Source of the DNA: Candidatus Defluviicoccus seviourii
GTDB taxonomy: Bacteria; Pseudomonadota; Alphaproteobacteria; Rhodospirillales; Defluviicoccaceae
Assembly: GCA_900609035.2 (NCBI GenBank)
Contig: UXAT02000017.1
Span: 1 to 43,740, forward strand
Length of the DNA stretch: 43,740 bases
Direction of reading: 5' to 3'
Under the pieces are notes generated by a model. The model was not told the origin of the DNA. It searched no databases and saw only the letters and a list, made by a program, of their open reading frames with translations. The first letter of the stretch is position 1, and each line of letters opens with the position of its first letter. The position numbers and the translations under genes were made by a program. Positions 33,514 to 42,629 of the stretch are shown in pieces.

Positions 33514-35463
33514 TCATTGGGCTGCCGCCTGCGCTGGTTGCGGCGCCTCGCCGATGGTCTCGACCTTGAGGTCGGTGACGATCCGCGCCTTCGATCCGTC
33601 CTGGAAGGTAATCGTGGTGTCGACAAAGACGCTGTCGTCACCGCGGTAGATGGCGTCGATCAGATCGCCGTACTTCTGATTGATGACGCTGCGGCGGACC
33701 TTGCGGGTGCGGGTGAGCTCGCCATCATCGGCGTCGAGCTCCTTGTAAAGGAGCAGGAAGCGGCGGATCCGGTGCGCCACTGGGAGGCTCGCGTTGACGC
33801 GCTCGATCTCACCGCGGACGAGCTGATAGACATCCGCCCGCGCGGCGAGGTTGGTGTAGTTGGTAAACGCAATGCGCCGCTGCTCCGCCCACTTCGAGAC
33901 GATGGCAAAGCGTATGCAGACCATCGCCGCCAGATACGGCCGGTCATGGCCGAGAACCACCACCTCGGCGATGAAGGGCGAGAACTTGAGCTTGTTCTCG
34001 ATGAACATCGGCGAGAAGCGGGCACCGGTATCGGTCGTCGCGATGTCCTTGATGCGGTCGATGACGACCAGGTGGCCGTTTCCTTCCTTGAAGTAGCCGG
34101 CATCACCGGTCCGCATCCAGCCGTCGTGGACATCGGCGCGCGTCGCTTCCTCGTTCTTGAAGTAGCCCAGGAACATGCCCGAGGTCCGCGCCACGATCTC
34201 TCCGACGCCATTCTCATCGGGATTGTCGATCCGCACCTCGGCGTTGTCGAACGGCGTGCCGACGGTATCGAAGTCGACGTCGTCGGCCGCATGCAAAGTG
34301 TAGGCGCCGGCAAGCTCGGTCTGGCCATAGAGCTGGCGCAGCGGCACTCCCATGGCGAGGAAGAAGCGAAAGGTGTCGGGCCCCAGGGCAGCGCCGCCGG
34401 TGGCAGCAGACTTGAGCGACGTGAAGCCGAGCCGGTCTTTGAGCGCCCGGAACAACAGCGCCTCGGCAAGCGCTGAACGCCTGCCGGCGTCGAGCGCACG
34501 CATGCCGAGCTTCATGCCAAGCGCGAACATCGCCTGTTTCAGGCGCGAGGCATCCATCATCCGCGAGCGCACGTCGGCAGCGATGCTCTCCCACGACCGC
34601 GGCGCCAACAGCACGAAGCTCGGGCCGATCTCGCGCAGATCCGCCATCATCGTTTCCTGCGTCTCGACGAAGTTGACGGTAATGCGGCTGATCAGCGCCT
34701 GAGCGACCGCGTAGACCTGCTCCATGATCCAGGGCAGCGGCAGCACCGAGACGTAATTGTCGCCCGCCTGCTTGGGATCGCGCCGCAAGTAGGCCAAGCA
34801 GTGATCGAGGAACGGCCCCGCCTGCATCATGGAGAGCTTCGGCCGCGCGGTGGTGCCCGAGGTGGTACAGAGGACGGCCACGTCCGCGCCGCGGCCGGCA
34901 TTCAGTTCCTGCTCGTAGAGCTCGGGCGTCGCCGCGTCGACCTCGGTGCCCAATTGGTACACCATGCTGATGTCGATCAGACGCGGGTCGTCGTATTTGC
35001 GGATGCCGCGCGGATCGCAATAGACGATGTGGCGGACGGACGGCGTCTCGTCGATCAATTCCCGGAGCTTGTCGACCTGCTCCTCGTCCTCGGCCACAAT
35101 GATTCTCGCTTCGGCAGTGTTGAGGAGAAAGGTAACCTCCTCGCCGAGGGAGTCCTGGTAGATGCCGAGCGACAGCGCACCCATCGCATGTGCCGCCAGC
35201 TCGCCCCAGATCCACTCCGGCCGATTGTCGCCGATCAGCGCGACCACTTCACCGCGCCTGAGACCAAGCTTGTGCATGCCGAGCGCCATCGACCGCACCC
35301 GGCGCTGGCATTCGGCCCAGGTGAAGGCATTCCAGATGCCGAACTCCTTCTCGCGCATCGCCACGGCATCGGGCCAGCGCCGCGCATTCTCCGCCAACAG
35401 CTTGGGGAACGTGTCGAACCGCTTGACGTCGCCGAATTCGAAACCGCCGTCGGTCATTGCCAT
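33514..35463 (-). CDS. AMP-dependent acyl-CoA ligase within the liv cluster
   Basis: The 649-residue product is a long-chain-type adenylate-forming acyl-CoA synthetase: it activates a carboxylic acid with ATP to an acyl adenylate and then the CoA ester. The adenylation motif reads CTTSGTTARPK, with Ala in place of the usual Gly and without the following G-V-M. Other motifs are YGQTELAGAY, GWMRTGDAGYF and the hinge region VIDRIKDIATT. The C-terminal domain ends in the Lys-containing TRTRKVRRSVINQKYGDLIDAIY. It lies between livG and livH, so the importer probably takes up the acid that it activates. ATG 35463 and ATG 35457 both fit; the latter overlaps the livG stop as ATGA. Confidence 0.92.
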   Translation of the reverse strand: MAMTDGGFEFGDVKRFDTFPKLLAENARRWPDAVAMREKEFGIWNAFTWAECQRRVRSMALGMHKLGLRRGEVVALIGDNRPEWIWGELAAHAMGALSLGIYQDSLGEEVTFLLNTAEARIIVAEDEEQVDKLRELIDETPSVRHIVYCDPRGIRKYDDPRLIDISMVYQLGTEVDAATPELYEQELNAGRGADVAVLCTTSGTTARPKLSMMQAGPFLDHCLAYLRRDPKQAGDNYVSVLPLPWIMEQVYAVAQALISRITVNFVETQETMMADLREIGPSFVLLAPRSWESIAADVRSRMMDASRLKQAMFALGMKLGMRALDAGRRSALAEALLFRALKDRLGFTSLKSAATGGAALGPDTFRFFLAMGVPLRQLYGQTELAGAYTLHAADDVDFDTVGTPFDNAEVRIDNPDENGVGEIVARTSGMFLGYFKNEEATRADVHDGWMRTGDAGYFKEGNGHLVVIDRIKDIATTDTGARFSPMFIENKLKFSPFIAEVVVLGHDRPYLAAMVCIRFAIVSKWAEQRRIAFTNYTNLAARADVYQLVRGEIERVNASLPVAHRIRRFLLLYKELDADDGELTRTRKVRRSVINQKYGDLIDAIYRGDDSVFVDTTITFQDGSKARIVTDLKVETIGEAPQPAQAAAQ

Positions 35464-36305
35464 GAGACCACGTTGCCGGCATCACCGACCGCGATCTCGC
35501 CGTCGTTTGGTGCCGCGGCCGGCGCCTCCTCATCCTCGCCAAGGTAGGCGCGCTTGACGGCTGCATTCGCCATCACGTCGTCGGGTGTACCTTCGGCAAT
35601 TTTGGAGCCGAAATCGAGCACCATGACGCGGTGCGAGATGTCCATGACGACGCCCATGTCGTGCTCGATCATGATCACCGTCATCCCCCACTCTTCGTTG
35701 AGGTCGATGATGTAGCGGGCCATGTCCTCTTTCTCTTCGAGGTTCATGCCGGCCATCGGTTCGTCGAGCAAAAGGACCGACGGCTTGATCGCGACCGCGC
35801 GCGCGAGCTCGACCCGCTTGCGCAGGCCGTAGGGTAGCGTGCCAGCCGGCGCCTTGCGGATATGCGTGATCTCGAGAAAGTCGATGATCTCCTCGACCTC
35901 GCGCCGGTGCTTGAGTTCCTCCTTCTGCGCGCCGCCGAGCCAGTACAGGGCACCTGAGAGAAAGTTGTTCTTGAGCAGGTGGTGGCGGCCGACCATGACG
36001 TTGTCGAGCACGCTCATATGGTTAAACAGGGCGAGGTTCTGGAACGTCCGGCCGATTCCGAGCGCTGCCCGCGCGTTCGGCTTGAGCCGCGTGATGTCGC
36101 GCCCCTGCAACACGATCGCCCCTTCCGACGGCGTGTAGCGACCGGAGATGCAGTTGAGCATCGACGTCTTGCCGGCGCCGTTGGGGCCGATGATGGACAC
36201 CAATTCCCCGGTCCCGACCCCGAAGCTAACGTTGCTGAGCGCGCGGACACCGCGAAAACTCAGCGAGACGTCAACAACCTTCAGCAGCGGCACCACGTCC
36301 GGCAT
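35454..36305 (-). CDS. livG: Branched-chain-type ABC transporter ATPase, LivG
   Basis: This is the first ATPase of the importer (283 residues) and the first gene of the cluster. Walker A is GPNGAGKTS, the Q-loop region is GRTFQNLALFNHMSVLDNVMVGRH, the signature is PYGLRKRVELARA (variant of LSGGQ), and Walker B is SVLLLDEPMAGMN. The switch region MIEHDMGVVMDISHRVMVLDFG follows, with GTPDDVMANAAVKRAYLG typical of LivG. ATG 36305 has GGGAGG about nine bases upstream; the frame is open to 36359. The C-terminal tail (EEAPAAAPNDGE) is acidic and loosely conserved. It is divergent from the glycerate kinase across 171 bases. Confidence 0.94.
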   Translation of the reverse strand: MPDVVPLLKVVDVSLSFRGVRALSNVSFGVGTGELVSIIGPNGAGKTSMLNCISGRYTPSEGAIVLQGRDITRLKPNARAALGIGRTFQNLALFNHMSVLDNVMVGRHHLLKNNFLSGALYWLGGAQKEELKHRREVEEIIDFLEITHIRKAPAGTLPYGLRKRVELARAVAIKPSVLLLDEPMAGMNLEEKEDMARYIIDLNEEWGMTVIMIEHDMGVVMDISHRVMVLDFGSKIAEGTPDDVMANAAVKRAYLGEDEEAPAAAPNDGEIAVGDAGNVVSWQ

Positions 36306-36476
36306 GCTGGATGAAACCTCCCCGGCGGCTGTCGGCACTGCTGTCGTCGTGCACCGCAAGGGTCCGTCACGCAGCAGTTTTTTACCGGCAGCTCTCTTTT
36401 CTATTGTTGAAGGTATACCGCTCCGCGCTTCTTTTTGCTAGTCCATGGTTTTGCAACGAAAGGACGAGGACCGCCG

Positions 36477-37784
36477 ATGCAGCGGGGACTCCCGTTGATG
36501 CCGGCCGATGTGGTGCTCCAGCACCTGTTCGACGTCGCGGTCGCAACGGCGCTGCCCGGTGACCGGATGGCGGCCCTCCTGCCGCCGCCGCCACCACCGC
36601 CGGGGCGGACCATCGTCATCGGCGCCGGCAAGGCTGCGGCGGCGATGGCTGGCATCGTCGAAGCGGCTTGGCCGGTCGACCGCGCTGGCGGACTCACGGG
36701 CCTCGTCGTTACCCGCTGCGGCCACGGCGTCCCGATGCGCCACATTGAGGTCGTCGAGGGGGCACCTCCTGGCGCGGAGGACGCTGGAGTCACTGCGGCG
36801 GAGCGGATCTTGCGCCTAGCAGAGGCCGCACGCGAGGGCGACCAGGTGATCTGCCTTTTGTCCGGCGGTGGCGCGGCACTCTTGAGCCTGCCGGCAGCAG
36901 GCCTCAGCCTCGCCGACAAAGCGGGCGTGACCCGAGCACTCGCGCGTTCGGGAGCTACGATCGGCGAGATTGCCTGCGTGCGTAAGCATCTCTCAGGCAT
37001 CAATGGCGGGCGCCTGGCTGCCGCTGCGGCGCCGGCTTCGGTGTGTACGTTCGTCATTTCGGATGTCGTCGGCGATGATCCGTCGGTAATTGCGTCAGGA
37101 CCAACGGTTGCCGACCCGACCACGCACGCGGACGCCACAGCGGTCCTGCGACGCTACGCCATTTCTGTGCCGGCGGCCGTTGCGGCGCATCTCGCCTCGG
37201 CCAACGAGGAGACGCCCAAGCCCGGCGATCCCCGCCTCGCCCGCAATTGCCTGACCCTCATCACGACGGCCAGCGAATCACTCACCGCCGCTGCCGCCGC
37301 CGCCAACGCGCTCGGCTGCCAAGCCCTTGTCCTCGCCGACGGTATTGAGGGCGAAGCGCGCGAGGTTGGCCGCGTGCTGGCGGCGATGGCGGCCTACTTC
37401 GCCCACCGCAGCGAACCGATGCAGCCGCCGTTCGTGCTGCTTTCGGGCGGCGAGACAACCGCAACCGTGCGTGGCAACGGCCGCGGTGGCCCCAATGGCG
37501 AGTTCTTGTTGTCGATGCTGGTTGCGCTTGCCGGCCACCCGCAGATCTGGGCGATCGCCTGCAGCACGGACGGCATCGACGGAACCGAGACCAACGCCGG
37601 CGCGATTCTCCGCCCCAGCAGCTATGCCTCGGCACGCACGCTCGGGTTCGACCTCGCCGGACGTCTGGCCGACAACGACAGCTACTCTGTTTTCAGTGCG
37701 CTCGGCGATCTGGTCGTCACCGGGCCGACACGAACGGACGTCAATGATTTCCGCGCGATCCTGGTGACCGGCGGCAGCGCGTAG
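36477..37784 (+). CDS. Glycerate 2-kinase (MOFRL family, GckA/TtuD)
   Basis: This enzyme phosphorylates D-glycerate, usually to 2-phosphoglycerate, joining glyoxylate or serine-cycle carbon to glycolysis; the family was once called hydroxypyruvate reductase TtuD. The product has 435 residues. Motifs are TIVIGAGKAAAAMA near residue 45, ICLLSGGGAALLSLPAAGLSL, EIACVRKHLSGINGGRLAAAA, and VISDVVGDDPSVIASGPTVADPTT. The C-terminal MOFRL domain has LLSGGETTATVRGNGRGGPNGEF and ACSTDGIDGTETNAGAI. A run of eight Pro near residue 40 is unusual. ATG 36477 follows GAGGA six bases upstream; the frame extends to 36435. Confidence 0.94.
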   Translation: MQRGLPLMPADVVLQHLFDVAVATALPGDRMAALLPPPPPPPGRTIVIGAGKAAAAMAGIVEAAWPVDRAGGLTGLVVTRCGHGVPMRHIEVVEGAPPGAEDAGVTAAERILRLAEAAREGDQVICLLSGGGAALLSLPAAGLSLADKAGVTRALARSGATIGEIACVRKHLSGINGGRLAAAAAPASVCTFVISDVVGDDPSVIASGPTVADPTTHADATAVLRRYAISVPAAVAAHLASANEETPKPGDPRLARNCLTLITTASESLTAAAAAANALGCQALVLADGIEGEAREVGRVLAAMAAYFAHRSEPMQPPFVLLSGGETTATVRGNGRGGPNGEFLLSMLVALAGHPQIWAIACSTDGIDGTETNAGAILRPSSYASARTLGFDLAGRLADNDSYSVFSALGDLVVTGPTRTDVNDFRAILVTGGSA

Positions 37785-37881
37785 CGGCAATGCGCGGCGG
37801 CACTCCGGATATCAGCCGACCGCCCGGCGCGCGTGCCTTGTCGCCCTTTCGTCCGCATTCGTTTTCCTGTAGGCACAGCGC

Positions 37882-38550
37882 ATGAGGGTTCTCTACCACC
37901 TGCCATTATCGCCATTCTCGCGCAAAATCCGGCTCGCGCTTGCCGAGAAAAAGCTCGAGTTCGAACTGCGCCTCGAAAAGACCTGGGAACGGCGCGAAGC
38001 CTTCCTTGCCATCAATCCGGCGGGTGACGTGCCGGTCTTGGCAGAAGAGGACGGGACCGTGTTTGCCGACAGCTGGGCGATCGCGGAGTACCTGGAGGAG
38101 ACGGTGCCGACGCCGTCACTGCACGGCCGCGACGCCAAAGAACGCGCCGAGGTGCGCCGCCTGGTCTCCTGGTTCGATCGCAAGTTCAACGCGGAAGTGA
38201 CCGAGAACCTGGTCGGCGAAAAGCTGATGAAGCGCCAGGCGCGTTTCGGCGTACCCGACAGCTTTGCCATCCGCGCCGGCCATGCCAACATCGGCTACCA
38301 CTTGGCCTACATTGCTTTCCTGTGCGAACGGCGCAACTGGCTGGCCGGCGACCACCTGACGCTTGCCGATCTCGCCGCCGCGGCGCACCTGTCGTGCGTC
38401 GACTACTTAGGCGACGTGCCGTGGAGCGCGCACGAGGAGACCAAGGTCTGGTACGCCCGGGTCAAGTCGCGGCCGAGCTTCCGGCCGCTGTTGCAGGACC
38501 AGATACCGGGCATTCCGGCGGCGCCGCCCTACGCTGATCTCGACTTTTGA
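37882..38550 (+). CDS. Glutathione S-transferase family protein
   Basis: A cytosolic GST fold protein (222 residues). The N-terminal thioredoxin-like domain has LYHLPLSPFSRKIRLALAEK, with the Ser-Pro region near residues 9-12 that binds the glutathione thiol. NPAGDVPVL follows (the cis-Pro loop), then DSWAIAEYLEE (the Glu/Asp-Ser glutathione contact). The C-terminal helical domain carries LAGDHLTLADLAAAAHLSCVDYLGD, with the structural N-capping Asp. The substrate is not readable. It starts 97 bases after the glycerate kinase, with a weak ribosome site. Confidence 0.92.
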   Translation: MRVLYHLPLSPFSRKIRLALAEKKLEFELRLEKTWERREAFLAINPAGDVPVLAEEDGTVFADSWAIAEYLEETVPTPSLHGRDAKERAEVRRLVSWFDRKFNAEVTENLVGEKLMKRQARFGVPDSFAIRAGHANIGYHLAYIAFLCERRNWLAGDHLTLADLAAAAHLSCVDYLGDVPWSAHEETKVWYARVKSRPSFRPLLQDQIPGIPAAPPYADLDF

Positions 38551-38575
38551 GTATTGAGCGCGAGCGCAAGCGGGT

Positions 38576-39370
38576 TCAGGGGGCGGTGCCGCTGTCAGTA
38601 GAAGCGCCGGTCAAATGGCGCGCAGCGGCTTCGGCCGCCGCCGACCCAGGTGCCGCCGCCAGCACCGCTAGCCAGTCGCGCCGGGCTGCTGCCACGTCGC
38701 CTTCGTCCAGATGCAAGAGGCCACGCTCCAAGAGGGCATCGGCGTTCGCCGGCTCGCGCGACAGCACGGTTGTGAGGTCCGCCGCTGCCTGGCCGCGCTG
38801 ACCGGTGCGGCGGGCAGCGCTGGCACGCAGCACGAGCGCGTCGGTCAGCCCCGGCTCGATGATGAGCGCCAGCGACAGATCCTCGATCGCGGCCGCGTCA
38901 CGGCCGAGCGCGGCTTCCGCTTCTGCCCGGTCGACGAGGAGCTGGGCATCCCCCGGCGTTGCCTGCAGTGCCCGATCGAAGGCCGCAAGCGCGCGCTCGG
39001 TTGCGCCGGCCTGCAGCCACGAGCGCCCGGACTGCGACATCAGCCGCGCCCGGGAGGACTCATCTTGCGCCTTGGCCGCCGTCGCCTCGAACGCTTCGCC
39101 GGCCTCGGAATAGCGCTCCACGCCAAACAGCGCGGTCGCCCGGCAGTGCTGCGCCGGCATCCCGCCGCCGGCCCGGGCCCAATCCTCGGCTTCGAGCAGG
39201 CCGGCCTGTGGATCGCTGAGCGCCAGCCGCGCGCACGCGCGGTAGCGCGCCTGCAATGCCGCAGCCGCATCGTCGCCAGCCGCCGTCGCTGCCGGCAACG
39301 ATGCGAACCAGCCGGCGAATAGTCCGGCCGCGAGGAGTGCCGCCAGCGCTTTTTGTTTCTGTCTCATCAT
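38576..39370 (-). CDS. Exported TPR-repeat protein
   Basis: The product has 264 residues: a signal peptide (MMRQKQKALAALLAAGLFAGWFASLPAATA, about 30 residues) followed by tetratricopeptide repeats. Clear TPR units are at residues about 115-150 (GRSWLQAGATERALAAFDRALQATPGDAQLLVDRAEAEAALGRDAAAIEDLSLAL) and about 150-245, with the G-x-A-x-x-A-L spacing. It should act in the periplasm as a scaffold for protein contacts. Partner unknown. Either of two adjacent ATGs (39370, 39367) can start it. It is convergent with the GST gene (25-base gap). Confidence 0.85.
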   Translation of the reverse strand: MMRQKQKALAALLAAGLFAGWFASLPAATAAGDDAAAALQARYRACARLALSDPQAGLLEAEDWARAGGGMPAQHCRATALFGVERYSEAGEAFEATAAKAQDESSRARLMSQSGRSWLQAGATERALAAFDRALQATPGDAQLLVDRAEAEAALGRDAAAIEDLSLALIIEPGLTDALVLRASAARRTGQRGQAAADLTTVLSREPANADALLERGLLHLDEGDVAAARRDWLAVLAAAPGSAAAEAAARHLTGASTDSGTAP

Positions 39371-39430
39371 CCGCCGGCGCTATGCTGTAGGGATCGGTCG
39401 TTGCCGGCAACATTCCGCGAGCCCGTTCGC

Positions 39431-40345
39431 ATGTCAATCGGTCTGGCACCGCACCTGTTCTGCTTCGGCCTTGGCTATGCGGCCGAAACACTTGCCCGCC
39501 GCCTCCTCGATGAGGGCTGGCGCATCTCCGGGACCACCCGCACCGAGGAAACACTGGCGTCGCTGCGCGTGCTTGGGATCGAGGCGCACCTGTTCGATCG
39601 CGCCCGGCCGCTCGCCGACATCGATGCCCTCTTGAGCGACGTCACCGACCTCTTGAGTTCGGTACCGCCCGATGCCGCGGGCGATCCGGTACTCGATACG
39701 CACGGCGCGGCGATCGAAGAGGCGCCCGCCTTGCGCTGGGTCGGCTACCTGTCGACCACCGGTGTCTATGGTGACACCGGCGGCGCGCTCGTAGACGAGC
39801 ATGCACCGCTCGCGCCGACCAGCCAGCGCAGCACCCGCAGGGTGAAGGCCGAGCGCGCATGGCTCGATCGGCCTTGGCCCGAGCAGGTTGCGGTGCAAGT
39901 CTTTCGCCTGGCCGGCATTTACGGGCCCGGGCGCAGCGCCTTCGACCACATCCGCGCCGGTGATGCGAAGCGGATCGACAAGCCGGGACACGTCAGCTCG
40001 CGCATCCATGTCGATGACGTGGCCACGATCCTGCGCGCCTCGATGGCACGACCCGAGCGGGGCGGCATCTATAACGTCTGCGACGATGATCCTGCCCCAC
40101 CGGCGGACGTCATCGCCTACGCCTGCGCGCTCCTCAGCGTGCCGCCGCCGCCCCTGATCTCACTTGAGCAGGCGGCAAAGGAGATGTCGGCAATGGCGGC
40201 GAGCTTCTGGGTCGATAACCGCCGCGTCGACAATACCCGGATCAAGCGGGATCTCGGTGTCAGGCTCCGCTATCCGGACTATCGGGCCGGCTTGGCGGCG
40301 ATCCTCAGTGCCACGGCGCGCGTAGAGAGCGCGTCCAATTCGTAG
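39431..40345 (+). CDS. SDR-type NAD(P)-dependent epimerase/dehydratase family protein
   Basis: The product (304 residues) is an extended short-chain dehydrogenase-type protein. The N-terminal nucleotide-binding segment is LFCFGLGYAAETLARRLLDEG, where the Gly pattern is a variant of GxxGxxG. The core has the Tyr-containing YLSTTGVYGDTGG; a Lys in the expected YxxxK place is not clear, so a catalytic role is uncertain. RLAGIYGPGRSAFDHI, IHVDDVA and YNVCDDDPAPPADVIAYA are typical of sugar-nucleotide epimerase relatives. ATG 39431 is chosen; the frame extends upstream to 39353 over the TPR gene start. NfeD starts eight bases after the stop. Confidence 0.85.
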   Translation: MSIGLAPHLFCFGLGYAAETLARRLLDEGWRISGTTRTEETLASLRVLGIEAHLFDRARPLADIDALLSDVTDLLSSVPPDAAGDPVLDTHGAAIEEAPALRWVGYLSTTGVYGDTGGALVDEHAPLAPTSQRSTRRVKAERAWLDRPWPEQVAVQVFRLAGIYGPGRSAFDHIRAGDAKRIDKPGHVSSRIHVDDVATILRASMARPERGGIYNVCDDDPAPPADVIAYACALLSVPPPPLISLEQAAKEMSAMAASFWVDNRRVDNTRIKRDLGVRLRYPDYRAGLAAILSATARVESASNS

Positions 40346-40352
40346 CACCGCA

Positions 40353-41759
40353 ATGAACACGCACGACCCAAGGAGGGGGCTTGTCGCAGGCGGCCTCGCT
40401 GCTCTGCGGGCAATCGCTCTATTCCTCCTGACCGCTCTCGCCGGCTGGACGGGGCCAGCGTCAGCAGGCGAGCCCAGTCGGGCCGCAGTCGTCCAGCTCA
40501 CCATCACGGGGCCGATCGGGCCTGCCACCAGCGATTATGTCGAGCGCGGGCTGGGCCAAGCCGCGGCGGATGGGGCCGCGCTCGTCATCCTCCGCCTCGA
40601 CACACCAGGCGGGCTCGACACCTCGATGCGCGAGATCATTAAGGCAATCCTGGCGGCACCGCTGCCGGTAGCGGGTTTCGTCGCCCCGCGCGGCGCCCAC
40701 GCGGCGAGCGCCGGCACCTTCATCCTTTACGCCTGCCACGTCGCGGCGATGGCACCCGGCACGAACTTGGGCGCGGCAACACCGGTCGCCATTGGCGGCC
40801 CCGAAGGCCAGCCTTCGCCCAAGCCACCGGAACGCGAGGCGTCTTCGCCGCGTGACGAGCCGTCGCTCCCCGACGTGCGGGAAAAGGCCGCGAGCGACGC
40901 CGCAGCCTACATCCGCTCACTCGCACAACTGCGCGGCCGCAACGCCGCCTGGGCGGAGAAGGCGGTCATCGAGGCCGCCAGCCTGAGCGCCAGCGACGCG
41001 CTCGCAATCGGCGTCGTCGATCTGATCGCCGAGGATACCGACGCTCTCTTGCGCGCGCTTGACGGCCGCACGGTGACGGTGGCCGGGCAGCAGCAGCGGA
41101 TCGAGACAGGCAGATTGACGCTTACGGCAATCGAGCCCGACTGGCGCGCCCGCTTCCTTGGCATCATCACCAACCCGAACGTCGCCGCGATCTTGCTCCT
41201 GGTCGGCGTCTATGGCGTATTGTTCGAGTTCTACAGTCCGGGCCTCGTTGGTCCCGGCGTCATCGGCGCGATCTGTCTCGTGTTGGCGCTCTATGCCTTT
41301 CACATCCTGCCGGTGAGTTGGGGCGGCGTCAGCCTGATCTTGCTCGGCATCGCGCTCCTGGTGGCGGAGGCATTCGTGCCGAGTTTCGGCGTCCTGGGCT
41401 TAGGCGGAATCACCGCCTTCGTCATCGGCGCCATCCTTCTGATCGAAGATGACGCGCCCGGTTTTGGCGTCGCCTGGCAGCTGATCGGCGGCAGCGCGGT
41501 CGCTTTCGCGCTCACCTTCGGCCTCCTCAGCACGCTGGTGATGCGGGCCCGCGCGCGGCCTGTCGTAACCGGCCGCGAGCAGCTCATAGGCCAGACGGCG
41601 CGCGTTCTCGACTGGTCCGCCGGGGAGGGCTGGGTGCAGCTTGCCGGCGAACGCTGGCGCGCACGCGGGCCGAGCGCGCTGGCGCCTGGTATGCACGTGC
41701 GGGTCACCGGCGTTGACGGCTTGACGCTGGCGGTCGAAGCGATAAGTCCGTCGTCATGA
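40353..41759 (+). CDS. NfeD family membrane serine protease
   Basis: The product has 468 residues in three parts. A signal segment (about residues 17-38) is followed by a ClpP/SppA-like protease domain with LRLDTPGGLDTSMREIIKAI and the nucleophile Ser119 in GAHAASAGTFI. Residues about 263-400 hold several membrane helices, and the end (about 405-468) is a NfeD OB-fold domain (GQTARVLDWSAGEGWVQLAGERWRARG). In the family, NfeD works with a neighbouring slipin at the membrane and cleaves hydrophobic protein ends. The slipin gene follows here after 21 bases, the standard arrangement. Confidence 0.93.
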   Translation: MNTHDPRRGLVAGGLAALRAIALFLLTALAGWTGPASAGEPSRAAVVQLTITGPIGPATSDYVERGLGQAAADGAALVILRLDTPGGLDTSMREIIKAILAAPLPVAGFVAPRGAHAASAGTFILYACHVAAMAPGTNLGAATPVAIGGPEGQPSPKPPEREASSPRDEPSLPDVREKAASDAAAYIRSLAQLRGRNAAWAEKAVIEAASLSASDALAIGVVDLIAEDTDALLRALDGRTVTVAGQQQRIETGRLTLTAIEPDWRARFLGIITNPNVAAILLLVGVYGVLFEFYSPGLVGPGVIGAICLVLALYAFHILPVSWGGVSLILLGIALLVAEAFVPSFGVLGLGGITAFVIGAILLIEDDAPGFGVAWQLIGGSAVAFALTFGLLSTLVMRARARPVVTGREQLIGQTARVLDWSAGEGWVQLAGERWRARGPSALAPGMHVRVTGVDGLTLAVEAISPSS

Positions 41760-41780
41760 ACAGGTGAGGGCAGCGCAGCC

Positions 41781-42539
41781 ATGCCTTTCGAGCTCTTGAT
41801 CCCGATCACCGTCTTCATCATCATCATTCTGGTCGCATCGCTCCGGGTGCTGCGCGAGTACGAGCGCGGCATCATCTTCCTCTTGGGCCGGTTCTGGAAG
41901 GTCAAGGGACCGGGCCTAATCCTGGTCATCCCGATCGTGCAGCAGATGGTGAAGGTCGACCTGCGCACCCGGGTCCTTGATGTACCCCAGCAAGATGTCA
42001 TCTCCCGCGACAACGTTTCGGTGAAGGTCAACGCCGTGATTTATTACCGGGTGATCGATCCGGAGAAATCGGTCATCCAGGTCGAGGATTACAGCAGCGC
42101 CACCAGCCAGCTGGCGCAGACGACGCTGCGCTCGGTCCTCGGCCAGCATGAACTCGACGAGATGCTGGCCGAGCGCGAGAAGCTCAACGCCGATATCCAG
42201 CGCATTCTCGACGAGCAGACGGCGGCCTGGGGGATCAAGGTCTCCAACGTCGAACTCAAGCACATCGACCTCGACGAGAGCATGGTGCGTGCGATCGCCA
42301 AGCAGGCCGAGGCCGAGCGCGGCCGGCGGGCCAAGGTGATCGATGCCGAGGGCGAATTGCAGGCGGCGCAGCGGTTCATGGAAGCGGCGGAGATCCTGTC
42401 GACCCAGCCGCAGGCGATTCAGCTGCGCTTCCTCACCACGCTGCAGGGGATGAGCGCCGAGCGCAACTCGCTCCTCGTCCTCCCGCTGCCCATCGACCTC
42501 ATCAGCGGCCTGATGAAGAAGGGCGAAGAGAAGGGGTAG
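41781..42539 (+). CDS. Slipin (stomatin-like SPFH protein)
   Basis: This is a stomatin/slipin-type membrane protein (252 residues). Residues 3-25 are a hydrophobic anchor ([17 protein letters not shown]). An SPFH/band-7 domain follows, with [72 protein letters not shown] coiled-coil C-terminal region holds [33 protein letters not shown]. It forms membrane rings or microdomains and is the usual partner and substrate of NfeD protease. A GTGAGGG site precedes ATG 41781. Confidence 0.95.
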   Translation: MPFELLIPITVFIIIILVASLRVLREYERGIIFLLGRFWKVKGPGLILVIPIVQQMVKVDLRTRVLDVPQQDVISRDNVSVKVNAVIYYRVIDPEKSVIQVEDYSSATSQLAQTTLRSVLGQHELDEMLAEREKLNADIQRILDEQTAAWGIKVSNVELKHIDLDESMVRAIAKQAEAERGRRAKVIDAEGELQAAQRFMEAAEILSTQPQAIQLRFLTTLQGMSAERNSLLVLPLPIDLISGLMKKGEEKG

Positions 42540-42629
42540 CCGACGCGGCCGCGGTGACGACGGTTAGAGCAGCCTTCAGACGCGTTCGGGCGCGACGCCA
42601 AGCCAAGCGCTGTGCCGCTCGTTCATTTG

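Noticed and set aside
32346..34476. Plus-strand frames of 351 and 342 codons across livH, livM and the ligase
   Set aside because: They are antisense shadows with charged low-complexity products.
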